NCBI GenBank assembly: GCA_025360125.1
Contig: JANYCU010000009.1
Span: forward strand, 1 to 64,000
Source of the DNA: Armatimonadota bacterium
Lineage (GTDB): Bacteria > Armatimonadota > Fimbriimonadia > Fimbriimonadales > Fimbriimonadaceae
Direction: 5' to 3'
Length of the DNA stretch: 64,000 bases
Shown here: piece by piece, positions 23,923 through 31,526 of the stretch
How positions within the stretch are numbered: position 1 is the first letter of the stretch
Layout: every line of letters starts with the position of its first letter
The notes under the pieces: model-generated
The model's input: only the letters and a program-made list of their open reading frames with translations
Told to the model about the DNA's origin: nothing
Database searches by the model: none
Translations under genes and position numbers: made by a program

Positions 23923-24426
23923 TCAGAGCAGGCTCTGCGCCAACTTGTCAAAGTCGGCAGGGCTGTCCTTCAAAAATCCAGTTCGAACAGCTTTGACCTT
24001 GCCATTCTTGTCAACAAACATAATGCAAGGGATTCCGGTGATTCCCAACTTTTCGCCAAGAGGTTCGTTTCCGGTGGTAAACGTATAGGTGTATTTATGC
24101 TCCTTTGGGTACTTCTTTGCGATAGCAAGTCCGCCGGATTCTTCCAAAATATCCGCTCCAATCACAACCAAACCTTTGCTTGCATACTTCTGATGAATCG
24201 CCTGCATAGTTGGGCTGGCTGCCTTGCATGGACCACACCAGGTAGCCCAGAAATCGAGGATGTATGGCTTGCCTTTCAGCGTCTTATTGCTAACCGTTTT
24301 TCCATCGAAAGTCTTCGACTTAAACGTCGGAACAGTTTTACCAACAAAAGATTCGGGGCCCTTCTGACCGTACGCAAACGCGCCGTACACGAGGGCGACA
24401 GGCAAAACCCATCTGAGAATTTTCAT
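23923..24426 (-). CDS. TlpA/ResA-like thiol-disulfide protein
   Basis: 167 residues from ATG 24426; the longer frame above has no signal-peptide logic and would cover the divergent promoter. Signal peptide MKILRWVLPVALVYGAFAYG (1-20). Thioredoxin fold with the active site WCGPC (63-67), the ILDFWATW strand before it, and the cis-Pro GIPCIMF (about 127-133). Redoxin of the TlpA/ResA class, periplasmic, usually a reductant for cytochrome c maturation or other Cys pairs. CATAAT lies seven bases before the ATG, so the message is leaderless. Confidence 0.85.
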   Translation of the reverse strand: MKILRWVLPVALVYGAFAYGQKGPESFVGKTVPTFKSKTFDGKTVSNKTLKGKPYILDFWATWCGPCKAASPTMQAIHQKYASKGLVVIGADILEESGGLAIAKKYPKEHKYTYTFTTGNEPLGEKLGITGIPCIMFVDKNGKVKAVRTGFLKDSPADFDKLAQSLL

Positions 24427-24479
24427 ACTCTTTATTATGCTTAAACTGCGGCAATCGTTCCACGGGGCATAATGATTGG

Positions 24480-25859
24480 GTGAAAAACAGGACTGTTGGA
24501 TTCCTCCTGGCACTCTTATCGTGCGTCCCGCTGCTGCTTTTTCACGCCACAAAATCTGATTTGCTGCTCGATACCGACACAAGTTTTCTGATTTCAAAGC
24601 TTAATCAATACAACAATCCTTGGCGATGGTTCACTCACGATTGGCCGCTGGAAAACCACTTCTTTCGACCTATCTCGACTCTCTTTTTCGAGTTTGATAA
24701 CCGGGTACATCCCGGTTCTAACCCTGGATTTGGACTCACCAACGCCCTCATTTGTTGCCTTGCAAGCCTCGCGCTCTACTGGTTCCTGTGTGAAGTAAAA
24801 CGGTCGATTCCCGTGGCCGTTGCTGGCACATGGCTGTTCGTTTGCTGGACCCTAGGCGGCTGGTTCTTTGGCACCGGATGGATTACGCTGATTATCTATG
24901 TGCCCTGGGTGCTCAGCCTCGTTATCCTGGTCCGTATGATCGCGGAACGCAAGTTCCTCTGGTCATCAATTGGGGTTGCATTTGCTGGTTTCTTTGTCTG
25001 GTGGCAACTCCCCTACAACCAACCAGATATGTCCTTCCGAACTTTGTACTGGTTGCCTGGTCGCACTGCGACCTCGATGGCGATTTTCGCTTTAGTGGCT
25101 TTGGCCAGCTATGTTCGATTCGAACGGCTCGGGGCCGCCAGTCGGCCGGAACGAGAGCCGACTCCCTTAGATCCTCCTGCGACCCGCTCAAGCAATCAAC
25201 GATCCGAACCTTACAACGCTTGGGGCTGGTTTGGACTGAGTGCTGTCGCCACCGCCATCGCCCTTGGCGCATATGAGCAAGCGGTGATGATCCCGACCCT
25301 CATCTTTATCCTCGGGGTCTGGCTAAGAGTTTCGGGCTACCAAACTCGATTTGCCTACCAGATCATTTTCTGGGGCCTCGTGGTTGCCTATGCGGTGTAC
25401 CGAGTTCAGATCATTTCGGTGGCACCGAGCAACTATCAAAAGCAGCAGTTCCGCCACGGTGCCGGACTCTATATTGACATTTTCAACTACGCTATTCCGG
25501 GACTTTTTGGAATGATCACCGCGCTTTCAACTCTTGCAACTAGTGTGTTGGTGATCATGAATGACGTTTTCTGGGGTGCGGTTGGGTCATTTATCGCAAA
25601 CGTTTCAACTTGGGTCACGATCCGCAAAACATTCATCAAACCCGCGATTGCGCTTTCGTTGGCGGTCTTTGCGTACCTGCCGATGGCGTTTCTCAAGCAG
25701 TTTGGGCATTACCATTACTTGCCTGCCGCGATGATGACGCTATTCGTTATCTGCCTGTTTGAGTCGTATTGGCCGAGGCTCATTGGGGCGGTGTCACCCG
25801 GCGCGATTCAGGCTCCAAAGCGGGAAACCCGTGCACCGGGATCGTTACCGAAGGTTTAA
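24480..25859 (+). CDS. Polytopic membrane protein, GT-C-like
   Basis: 459 residues with about nine to ten membrane helices. The first loop has the acidic DTDTSFLISKLNQYNNPWRWFTHDWP and FFRPISTLFFEFDNR, which resembles the first periplasmic loop of GT-C glycosyltransferases (membrane-bound dolichyl/polyprenyl-phosphate-sugar users). The activity is not provable by eye. A short disordered loop (about 215-240) and a proline-rich tail are present. It starts at GTG 24480, six bases after a -10 CATAAT, and is divergent from the TlpA gene. Its stop overlaps the convergent DUF4272 gene by four bases. Confidence 0.6.
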   Translation: MKNRTVGFLLALLSCVPLLLFHATKSDLLLDTDTSFLISKLNQYNNPWRWFTHDWPLENHFFRPISTLFFEFDNRVHPGSNPGFGLTNALICCLASLALYWFLCEVKRSIPVAVAGTWLFVCWTLGGWFFGTGWITLIIYVPWVLSLVILVRMIAERKFLWSSIGVAFAGFFVWWQLPYNQPDMSFRTLYWLPGRTATSMAIFALVALASYVRFERLGAASRPEREPTPLDPPATRSSNQRSEPYNAWGWFGLSAVATAIALGAYEQAVMIPTLIFILGVWLRVSGYQTRFAYQIIFWGLVVAYAVYRVQIISVAPSNYQKQQFRHGAGLYIDIFNYAIPGLFGMITALSTLATSVLVIMNDVFWGAVGSFIANVSTWVTIRKTFIKPAIALSLAVFAYLPMAFLKQFGHYHYLPAAMMTLFVICLFESYWPRLIGAVSPGAIQAPKRETRAPGSLPKV

Positions 25860-26488
25860 TTCCAAGGCATCCCCTTTCGCCATCCAATGGCTAGTTCATC
25901 CCATGGCTTGTCTAGGATGAGCCATTGAAGCGCGCACCTTTGATGCTCGACCCACTCCCATTTCACCTTAATGTTGTTCGGAAATTTCCCGCTCCTCTGT
26001 TGGTCGACAAAGGCCGCCTGAACGCAACTACATATGTCGAGCATCTGAAGAAGCTCATTGATCGGACGCAAAGTGGCACGATCAAAGATTTCGTGTACGC
26101 TAATTTTTGGATTTGCGAGCGGCAAATTGGCTGGCACCGTATCCGGCAGGATTTTGCCGGGATGTAATTCTGGAACAATGTTAAGTGCCCAAGCGAAACT
26201 CCATGCGCAGTAAGGCATATAAAAGAAAACAAGTGGCTTAACGTTTCGAAAAATTGACTCGGACTCAAACGGTGACAACGCGTCCTTAAGCCCATTTTCC
26301 GTTAGCCAATCTTCGACCTGTTGCATTGGATAGTGAACTGCGATGCATGAAATAGAGTTTGCACCTAGAAGGCGACGAACGCACTCATCTCTTGTTCGGA
26401 TTATTTCGCCAGTCGTGAGTGGAGGACCGACGGTCAAACTTGGCTTGAGTCGAAGACTTTTGACATACTTGTTCGAAGCATCTCGCAT
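25856..26488 (-). CDS. DUF4272 family protein
   Basis: 210 residues from ATG 26488; the longer open frame upstream would overlap pheT by more than 200 bases. It matches the DUF4272 pattern: EIIRTRDECVRRLLGANSISCIAVHY, then VEDWLTENGL, the tryptophan-rich AWSFAWALNIVPELHP (about 115-130), LRPINELLQMLDICSCVQAAF and the closing RCALQWLILDKPWDE. The family is soluble and of unknown function. It begins 13 bases after the pheT stop and is probably co-transcribed with it. Confidence 0.7.
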   Translation of the reverse strand: MRDASNKYVKSLRLKPSLTVGPPLTTGEIIRTRDECVRRLLGANSISCIAVHYPMQQVEDWLTENGLKDALSPFESESIFRNVKPLVFFYMPYCAWSFAWALNIVPELHPGKILPDTVPANLPLANPKISVHEIFDRATLRPINELLQMLDICSCVQAAFVDQQRSGKFPNNIKVKWEWVEHQRCALQWLILDKPWDELAIGWRKGMPWN

Positions 26489-26501
26489 GATTACCTTGAG
26501 C

Positions 26502-28568
26502 TTATCGAAGGACTGCGCCCAGAGCTTCCAACTTGCTAACGATTTGGTCGCGAACTGCGTTCGCTTCCTCGTCGGTGAAGTTGCCTTGCTTGCGGAACTG
26601 CAAACCAATTCCCAGGGAATGCTTTCCTTCCGAAATATTTGCGCCTTCGAACACGTCGAACAGCCATTGCTTCTCGAGAACATCACCACCGCCCGCAGAG
26701 ATGGCTTGCTCAACTTTCTCGAATGGGACGGACTTATCGATGAGGATGGCGATATCGCGATTGACTGCGGGATTTCGGCTGATGTTTCGGATATTCAGTT
26801 GGGGCTCCATGAACTGTTGGCCATATTCCCAATAAATGGTGCCGATGATTGTGTCCGGTGATAGACCCGAAGCTTGTGCAACGTCGGGATGGATTTGTCC
26901 AAGAAGACCAAAATCTTCCCCATAGATAGTAATCAAGGCGACTCTATTCGGGTGATAGCGATCATCAAGAGGATGAACATATCCGGGCACTAATGGAGTG
27001 TATGAAACATCGTGGGAAATCCCCAACGCTTCGAATGCAACATCGAGTACGGCTCTTGTAGAATAAAAGTCGGCTTGAGGAACGCTTTCCCCTTTCCGGT
27101 TCGCCGGATACAATGCGCCTTGAGACAATAATGACATTTGTAGCCGCTCTTGGTAGGTTCCTTTGTGGTCATGGAACACTTTCCCCATCTCGAAAAGGTG
27201 GACGTCCTTGCCGCCATTTCGCTTTGCTGCCTCTGCGAGTCCAGGCAATAGCGAGTTTCTCAAAACGCAATGTTCAGGTGAAGCCGGATTTCTTGGCGCG
27301 ACTCGATTGGAAGATTTGGAATCGAGAGGATGGAAGTCCCGCAACGAGTGCGAAATGATTTGGGTCATTCCTGCTCGAATCAAGGCTTCCCTTAGTCGGT
27401 CAGTCAGAAGGTGCTTACCGTGCGATCCACCCAGCGGGGTGCTGCCTGCCGGATACGCTTCGGGAATGAGTTCGTAGCCATGCACTCGGCCCAATTCTTC
27501 GACCAAGTCCTCTTCGCGAACGATGTCGGGACGCCAACTCGGCGGGACCACCATGAGTGAGTCGCCCATCGCGGACGCATCCATCCCCAGTCGCTTCAAA
27601 TAAGTATTCGCTTGCAATGGCGAAATGGAAACGCCCAAGAGCATCGAAGCCCGATCGACCCGGAGTTTCACTGGGGTGAAGGTTTGCTTGCCCGGATAAA
27701 GATCGACGATGTTCGAGACTTGAATTGACGGCTGGCATTCCAGCAGCAACTCGGTAAATCGCAGCGTCGCCGCAACGACTCCGTCAGGATCAACGCTTCG
27801 CTCAAATCGGTAGCTCGCCTCGGTGGCAAGTCCAAGTTGCTTCCGAGTTTTACGGACAACTATGTTGACGAAGTTAGCTGATTCGAGCAACAAGTTCGTA
27901 GTACCGTCGGTGACTTCGGTTTCAAGTCCTCCCATGACGCCAGGAACTCCAACGGGCTTTGCCGCGTCGCAGATCATCATCTGGCCATTCAATTCATGCT
28001 CGACTCCGTTAAGAGTTGTGAGCATTTCGCCTGGTTTGGCTTCTCTCACGACGATTCGGCCCTCGGTCAGCTTATTTCGATCAAAGGCGTGAAGTGGCTG
28101 GCCAAGTTCCAGCATGATGTAATTCGTGAGGTCGACCAACAAACTGATCGGACGCATCCCCGAGACATCAAGGCGCTTTTGCATCCACGCTGGCGATGTG
28201 TCCTTTGCATTGACTCCGGCAAACCTTCGCACTGCAAATCGCCGACATGATTCGGACTCGATTCTGGCTACTTCGGTGTCAAGTAAAAGTGTTTCGGGAA
28301 CACTGACATCACCGAATCTTGATGCTGCGCGGGAGTAAAGTCGAGTCGGATTGCTGTTTTGATCTTTCGCGAGAACCTCGCGAGCGAGGCCAAAGACCGA
28401 GAGTCCATCGCCTCGATTCGACATGACCTTGATGTCGAGAACAAACTCATCGCCAACTTCCTCAATGCCCTCCAACTCAAAACCAGCCATGGTGAGCAGG
28501 TCACCGATCTGGTGAGCCGTCAGCTCGGTTTCGACATAATCGCAAAGCATTGAATAAGGGAATTTCAT
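26502..28568 (-). CDS. pheT: Phenylalanyl-tRNA synthetase beta subunit lacking the tRNA-binding OB domain
   Basis: 688 residues, about 100 fewer than typical bacterial PheT (about 790-810). The N-terminal B1 half (GDLLTMAGFELEGIEEV) runs directly into VMSNRGDGLSVFGLAREV, so the EMAP-like OB domain that normally follows GLEVEGVE is absent. B3/B4 editing (ISLLVDLTNYIMLELGQPLHAFD), B5, the catalytic-like core and the C-terminal anticodon-binding domain (RNPAVNRDIAILI...LRKQGNFTDEEANAVRDQIVSKLEALGAVLR) are present. It forms an alpha2beta2 enzyme with PheS; pheS is not adjacent. The loss of the domain is the notable feature. Confidence 0.9.
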   Translation of the reverse strand: MKFPYSMLCDYVETELTAHQIGDLLTMAGFELEGIEEVGDEFVLDIKVMSNRGDGLSVFGLAREVLAKDQNSNPTRLYSRAASRFGDVSVPETLLLDTEVARIESESCRRFAVRRFAGVNAKDTSPAWMQKRLDVSGMRPISLLVDLTNYIMLELGQPLHAFDRNKLTEGRIVVREAKPGEMLTTLNGVEHELNGQMMICDAAKPVGVPGVMGGLETEVTDGTTNLLLESANFVNIVVRKTRKQLGLATEASYRFERSVDPDGVVAATLRFTELLLECQPSIQVSNIVDLYPGKQTFTPVKLRVDRASMLLGVSISPLQANTYLKRLGMDASAMGDSLMVVPPSWRPDIVREEDLVEELGRVHGYELIPEAYPAGSTPLGGSHGKHLLTDRLREALIRAGMTQIISHSLRDFHPLDSKSSNRVAPRNPASPEHCVLRNSLLPGLAEAAKRNGGKDVHLFEMGKVFHDHKGTYQERLQMSLLSQGALYPANRKGESVPQADFYSTRAVLDVAFEALGISHDVSYTPLVPGYVHPLDDRYHPNRVALITIYGEDFGLLGQIHPDVAQASGLSPDTIIGTIYWEYGQQFMEPQLNIRNISRNPAVNRDIAILIDKSVPFEKVEQAISAGGGDVLEKQWLFDVFEGANISEGKHSLGIGLQFRKQGNFTDEEANAVRDQIVSKLEALGAVLR

Positions 28569-28696
28569 GCGAAGGTCTATTTTACTTGTTTAATGATTCT
28601 CATTGAATGAGTTCAAATGAAGCTAAGCCTAATTTAATAGGGGTCCAGGACATTGAAGTTTGGGTGAATCTGCTCCGCAAATTGGCTCCGCATTGT

Positions 28697-28702
28697 TATA
28701 AT
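28697..28702 (+). promoter_or_regulatory. Consensus -10 box before the 28710 gene
   Basis: TATAAT ends seven bases before ATG 28710. Transcription would start at or next to the ATG, giving a leaderless mRNA. There is no room for a ribosome-binding site. Confidence 0.6.
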
Positions 28703-28709
28703 CACTCTA

Positions 28710-29246
28710 ATGCGAAAGATTTGCCTTATCCTTATTGCCTTCACTCTAACCTGCGTCGCCAGTGCTCAAGCACCAGACTTTGGTGGTATTGCCCAAAAGG
28801 AGGCTATTAAGAAAATGAACTTCATGGTGGGCGAATGGGCAGGCACGGGCTGGGCCGATGTTAGCGGCACGCATCGGTCATTTAATGGTGAAGAAACGAT
28901 CTCATCGAAATGCGACGGCGCGATTCTCTCCCTAGAAGGAAACCATTCGATGGACATTCAGGGCCGCAAGATCCCGATCCACAACGCGTTTGGCATGCTT
29001 CGCTACGACGAAAAAACGAAGAAGTATCACATGCGGGCCCATTTGGCGAACGGATTGGAGAACGAATATGAATTCACCGCGACCGCCGATGGCTACACCT
29101 GGTCTCAAGATCATCCAACGTGGGGGCACGTGGTTTATACGGCCGTCTTTACCGACAAGACTTGGGTTGAATACGGCGAAGGCGAGAAGGATGGTAAGAA
29201 ATCTCGCGTTTACGAGATGACGATGGCCCGTAAACCAGCGAAGTGA
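28710..29246 (+). CDS. Secreted lipocalin-like/DUF1579-like protein
   Basis: 178 residues with a clear signal peptide (MRKICLILIAFTLTCVASAQA, about 1-21). The mature part starts with MNFMVGEWAGTGWADVSG, the typical opening of DUF1579/THAP4-like heme- or lipid-binding beta-barrels, followed by strands AILSLEGNHSM, FGMLRYDEKTKKYHMRAH, YTWSQDHPTWGHVVYTAVF and the ending YEMTMARK. Probably periplasmic; ligand unknown. A DUF559 nuclease gene follows 13 bases later and may be co-transcribed. Confidence 0.65.
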   Translation: MRKICLILIAFTLTCVASAQAPDFGGIAQKEAIKKMNFMVGEWAGTGWADVSGTHRSFNGEETISSKCDGAILSLEGNHSMDIQGRKIPIHNAFGMLRYDEKTKKYHMRAHLANGLENEYEFTATADGYTWSQDHPTWGHVVYTAVFTDKTWVEYGEGEKDGKKSRVYEMTMARKPAK

Positions 29247-29259
29247 GGACCAATACCAA

Positions 29260-29655
29260 GTGGATCACGAGAAAAACAGCAAACAGACTGTCCAAATGGC
29301 GCGAGGACTTCGAAAACGCATGTCACTGCCGGAAGTACTGCTTTGGACCCGCCTCAAACCATCAGTCAATGAGCAGTTTGATATTAGGAGGCAGCATCCT
29401 ATCTTAAGCCGATATGTTCTTGATTTCTTCATTCCTCATCTTCAAATTGCGATCGAAATTGATGGGAAGCATGCTCATGAATTTAAGGAGGAAAGAGACC
29501 AAAAACGACAGGCAGAAATTGAAGCCATCGGTATTTGCTTCGTTAGAATTCCTGCGAGTTGGGTTCTCAGAAGCCCGAGCGAAGTCACAGATTTCATACT
29601 TAGCCTTTGTTCGGGCGAGATCACGACCGATGATCTTGACGACTCACTGAAGTAG
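29260..29655 (+). CDS. DUF559 (Vsr-like) endonuclease, third copy
   Basis: 131 residues from GTG 29260. MSLPEVLLWTRLKP (21-34), YVLDFF (52-57) with Asp55, IAIEIDGKHAHE (63-74) with Glu66 and Asp68, and CFVRIPA (93-99) give the DUF559 nuclease core. It is clearly related to the 2861 and 6247 copies but has a longer acidic C-terminus (TTDDLDDSLK). It follows the secreted protein gene by 13 bases. Downstream (29671-29740) are two long palindromes unlike the P family, so this copy also sits beside palindromic DNA. Confidence 0.8.
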   Translation: MDHEKNSKQTVQMARGLRKRMSLPEVLLWTRLKPSVNEQFDIRRQHPILSRYVLDFFIPHLQIAIEIDGKHAHEFKEERDQKRQAEIEAIGICFVRIPASWVLRSPSEVTDFILSLCSGEITTDDLDDSLK

Positions 29656-29670
29656 GACATCGTGTACTAA

Positions 29671-29740
29671 AGATGCTCTCCTGAGGAGAGCTGGCGCGCG
29701 CTTCATTCCTAAATCTTCGGTCATTAATGAAGCGCGTGAC
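29671..29740. repeat. Two palindromes after the third DUF559 gene
   Basis: The perfect palindrome GCTCTCCTGAGGAGAGC (about 29672-29688) is followed by an inverted repeat CGCGCTTCATT ... AATGAAGCGCG with an 18-base loop (29697-29736). They could terminate the operon or belong to another repeat family. No copy of the CCGACCTC palindrome is seen here. Confidence 0.6.
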
Positions 29741-30362
29741 TGAGAGGGGGATTTGAACTTGGATATGGCTGAAAACATCAGATCAATATCCCCCCACCCG
29801 TCTTTCTCGCGTTTCGCCAACAATTGACGGATAGCATTTGGAATTCAATAACGCTTTAGCAACATTTTGTGTACCAAGTTCGCTCGAAATCCACCCTCCC
29901 TCAGTGAGGGACCTTGGGTTTGTGGCTGGCATCAAAAACTGCAACGCAAGGATTGCCAATTGCCAAAATAAATCTAGGTTACAACTGCAACATCTGTCCG
30001 AATCGCGCGTGGAACACAATAAGGGCCTCTCGTGAGGTGAAACTATGAAAACAAACCATTCGCGAAATCCTTGGAGCCAACGACGGCCTCCTACTCTTCC
30101 AATCTTAAGTTTTGGAATCGGGACCAAACCGATTCAAGCAATCGACATCAGCCCCGAGCCGCACTTGGCTGAACGGGTCCGAGCCTACTTAGCAAATACC
30201 CATTGGCAACGCTTCGCATCCCCCTTTCGTCATGTCTCCCGGCTTGACAACTGAACTGGAACCCTAATCTTAGGTAGATATACCCAAGCCTATTGGCCCA
30301 TCTATGGAACCACCTAAAAGTGGCCCGGGTCATACGTCCAGTTAGTAACGGTGGGGATTCCA
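29741..30362. other. Gene-poor stretch of 620 bp
   Basis: No convincing coding region. A 69-codon frame (30045-30254) has a good GAGGTG site before its ATG but its residue composition (many Pro, Arg, His) does not look like a real protein. Small palindromes occur (for example CCTCCCTCAGTGAGGGA near 29900). The last 60 bases may form a stem between GGAACCACC (about 30304-30312) and GGTGGGGATTCC, which would cover the ribosome-binding site of the next gene. Confidence 0.4.
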
Positions 30363-31439
30363 ATGAAAATCAAGTCAATTGCTCTCGCTTCAATCATGGT
30401 GGCCACGGCCACAGCCTCAATGACGGCACTTGCGCAGTCCGACAAGTCCACTACTCAATTGTCATGGATCGGAAACACTTGTCCGATTAGGATGTCAATG
30501 ACTTTGAACCTAGAGCCAAGTGCAACCGGAATCGTTTTATGCGGAGATTCGAACCCGGTTTTCTTGAGTTTTGCCAACGCGCTGTTTAATCCGAAGGAAT
30601 ACACGATTGACCGTGTCGCTACGGTTACAACGTTGGATCCGACCGGACGGGCGAACCATTCGATGACAGTTTCACCACCGGAATCATTCCGAGCAATCTT
30701 GGCCGGTACAACTTCGCTCATTGGAAGCGGTGGCAATAACCGCCGAACCTTCTCGGCGAATGACGTTCATCATAATGCGTTGGAACAGATTGTGGCAGAT
30801 GAGTTAGTTCCGTTTTTTGATAGCAATGATTCAACCATGCTTCGCCTTCCGCCCGCCATTTCTTCCGGTGCACCAGTTGATCCGATCGGGCATATCGTCT
30901 GCGTGGTCAAGACCAAAACTAAGTCAAATCAATCCAATGATCGAGTGAAGGTTCAAGCGATCCAAACGACCACTGATCCAACCTTCGTCGACGAAATCAG
31001 TTCACAGAACGTCCGTATCCTGCTCCAAGGCGGCGACGGCAAAGGTCAGATGATGGTTACTCCCATTTCGATGGGTGCCATGAAGTTAACCAAGGCCGAC
31101 GCTGGTCGTGCTCTCGATGCATCCCTTGACAAAGAAAAGAAAATTCAATCTTGGGTGAAGGACTGTTATGATCGACGAACCTCTGCTTTTGATCCTTCAT
31201 TGACGAACGTTCTCCAGTTCGATATTTCGTCGGCCGAGGCCGAAAAGCTTGCGGCTCAGTTTCAGCCTGGCCAAAGCATGCGCGTTAAGGTCAAGTTCCC
31301 ATGGCTATGCGACGCCGACTGCGACATGACCCAGCCGTTGGCCAAATCTTGGATTGATAAGATTTCCCCGACGATGTGTCGAGTTTCTATTGTGCTAACA
31401 CCAGCAGTCTGTCGGTTGCTCCCTACGGTCAATAAGTAA
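30363..31439 (+). CDS. Secreted protein of unknown function
   Basis: 358 residues from ATG 30363, preferred over 30351 because GGTGGGG lies at the right distance before it. Signal peptide MKIKSIALASIMVATATASMTALAQ. The mature protein has Cys pairs (NTCPIR, IVLCGD, VKDCYD, WLCDADCDM, PTMCRVS, AVCRLL), probably disulphides. No family recognised. An intrinsic terminator follows at 31471. Confidence 0.6.
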   Translation: MKIKSIALASIMVATATASMTALAQSDKSTTQLSWIGNTCPIRMSMTLNLEPSATGIVLCGDSNPVFLSFANALFNPKEYTIDRVATVTTLDPTGRANHSMTVSPPESFRAILAGTTSLIGSGGNNRRTFSANDVHHNALEQIVADELVPFFDSNDSTMLRLPPAISSGAPVDPIGHIVCVVKTKTKSNQSNDRVKVQAIQTTTDPTFVDEISSQNVRILLQGGDGKGQMMVTPISMGAMKLTKADAGRALDASLDKEKKIQSWVKDCYDRRTSAFDPSLTNVLQFDISSAEAEKLAAQFQPGQSMRVKVKFPWLCDADCDMTQPLAKSWIDKISPTMCRVSIVLTPAVCRLLPTVNK

Positions 31440-31470
31440 TAACTGAATCTGAACAGAACATGAACAAATG

Positions 31471-31502
31471 CCTCTCATCTTCAAACGATGAGAGGTTTTT
31501 GT
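31471..31502 (+). terminator. Intrinsic terminator
   Basis: CCTCTCATC (31471-31479) pairs with GATGAGAGG (31487-31495), loop 7 bases, followed by TTTTTGT. Classical Rho-independent terminator after the secreted protein gene. Confidence 0.9.
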
Positions 31503-31526
31503 CGTTGTTTTCCAACAATCTAACCT

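Noticed and set aside
26489-26713. Long N-terminal extension of the DUF4272 gene
   Set aside because: It lies antiparallel in frame to nothing but overlaps pheT coding sequence by more than 200 bases and has no homology; the start at 26488 is sufficient.
29735-29830. tRNA-like fragment (GTTCAAATCCCCC on the minus strand)
   Set aside because: The flanking five bases do not pair as a T-stem and no anticodon or acceptor stem can be built.
30045-30254. 69-codon ORF with a good ribosome-binding site (GAGGTG)
   Set aside because: Residue composition is rich in Pro, Arg and His and unlike neighbouring proteins; no family resemblance. Kept only as a note in the gene-poor stretch.
30180-30362. Possible riboswitch upstream of the 30363 gene
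   Set aside because: I could not match any known aptamer consensus; only a simple stem can be drawn.
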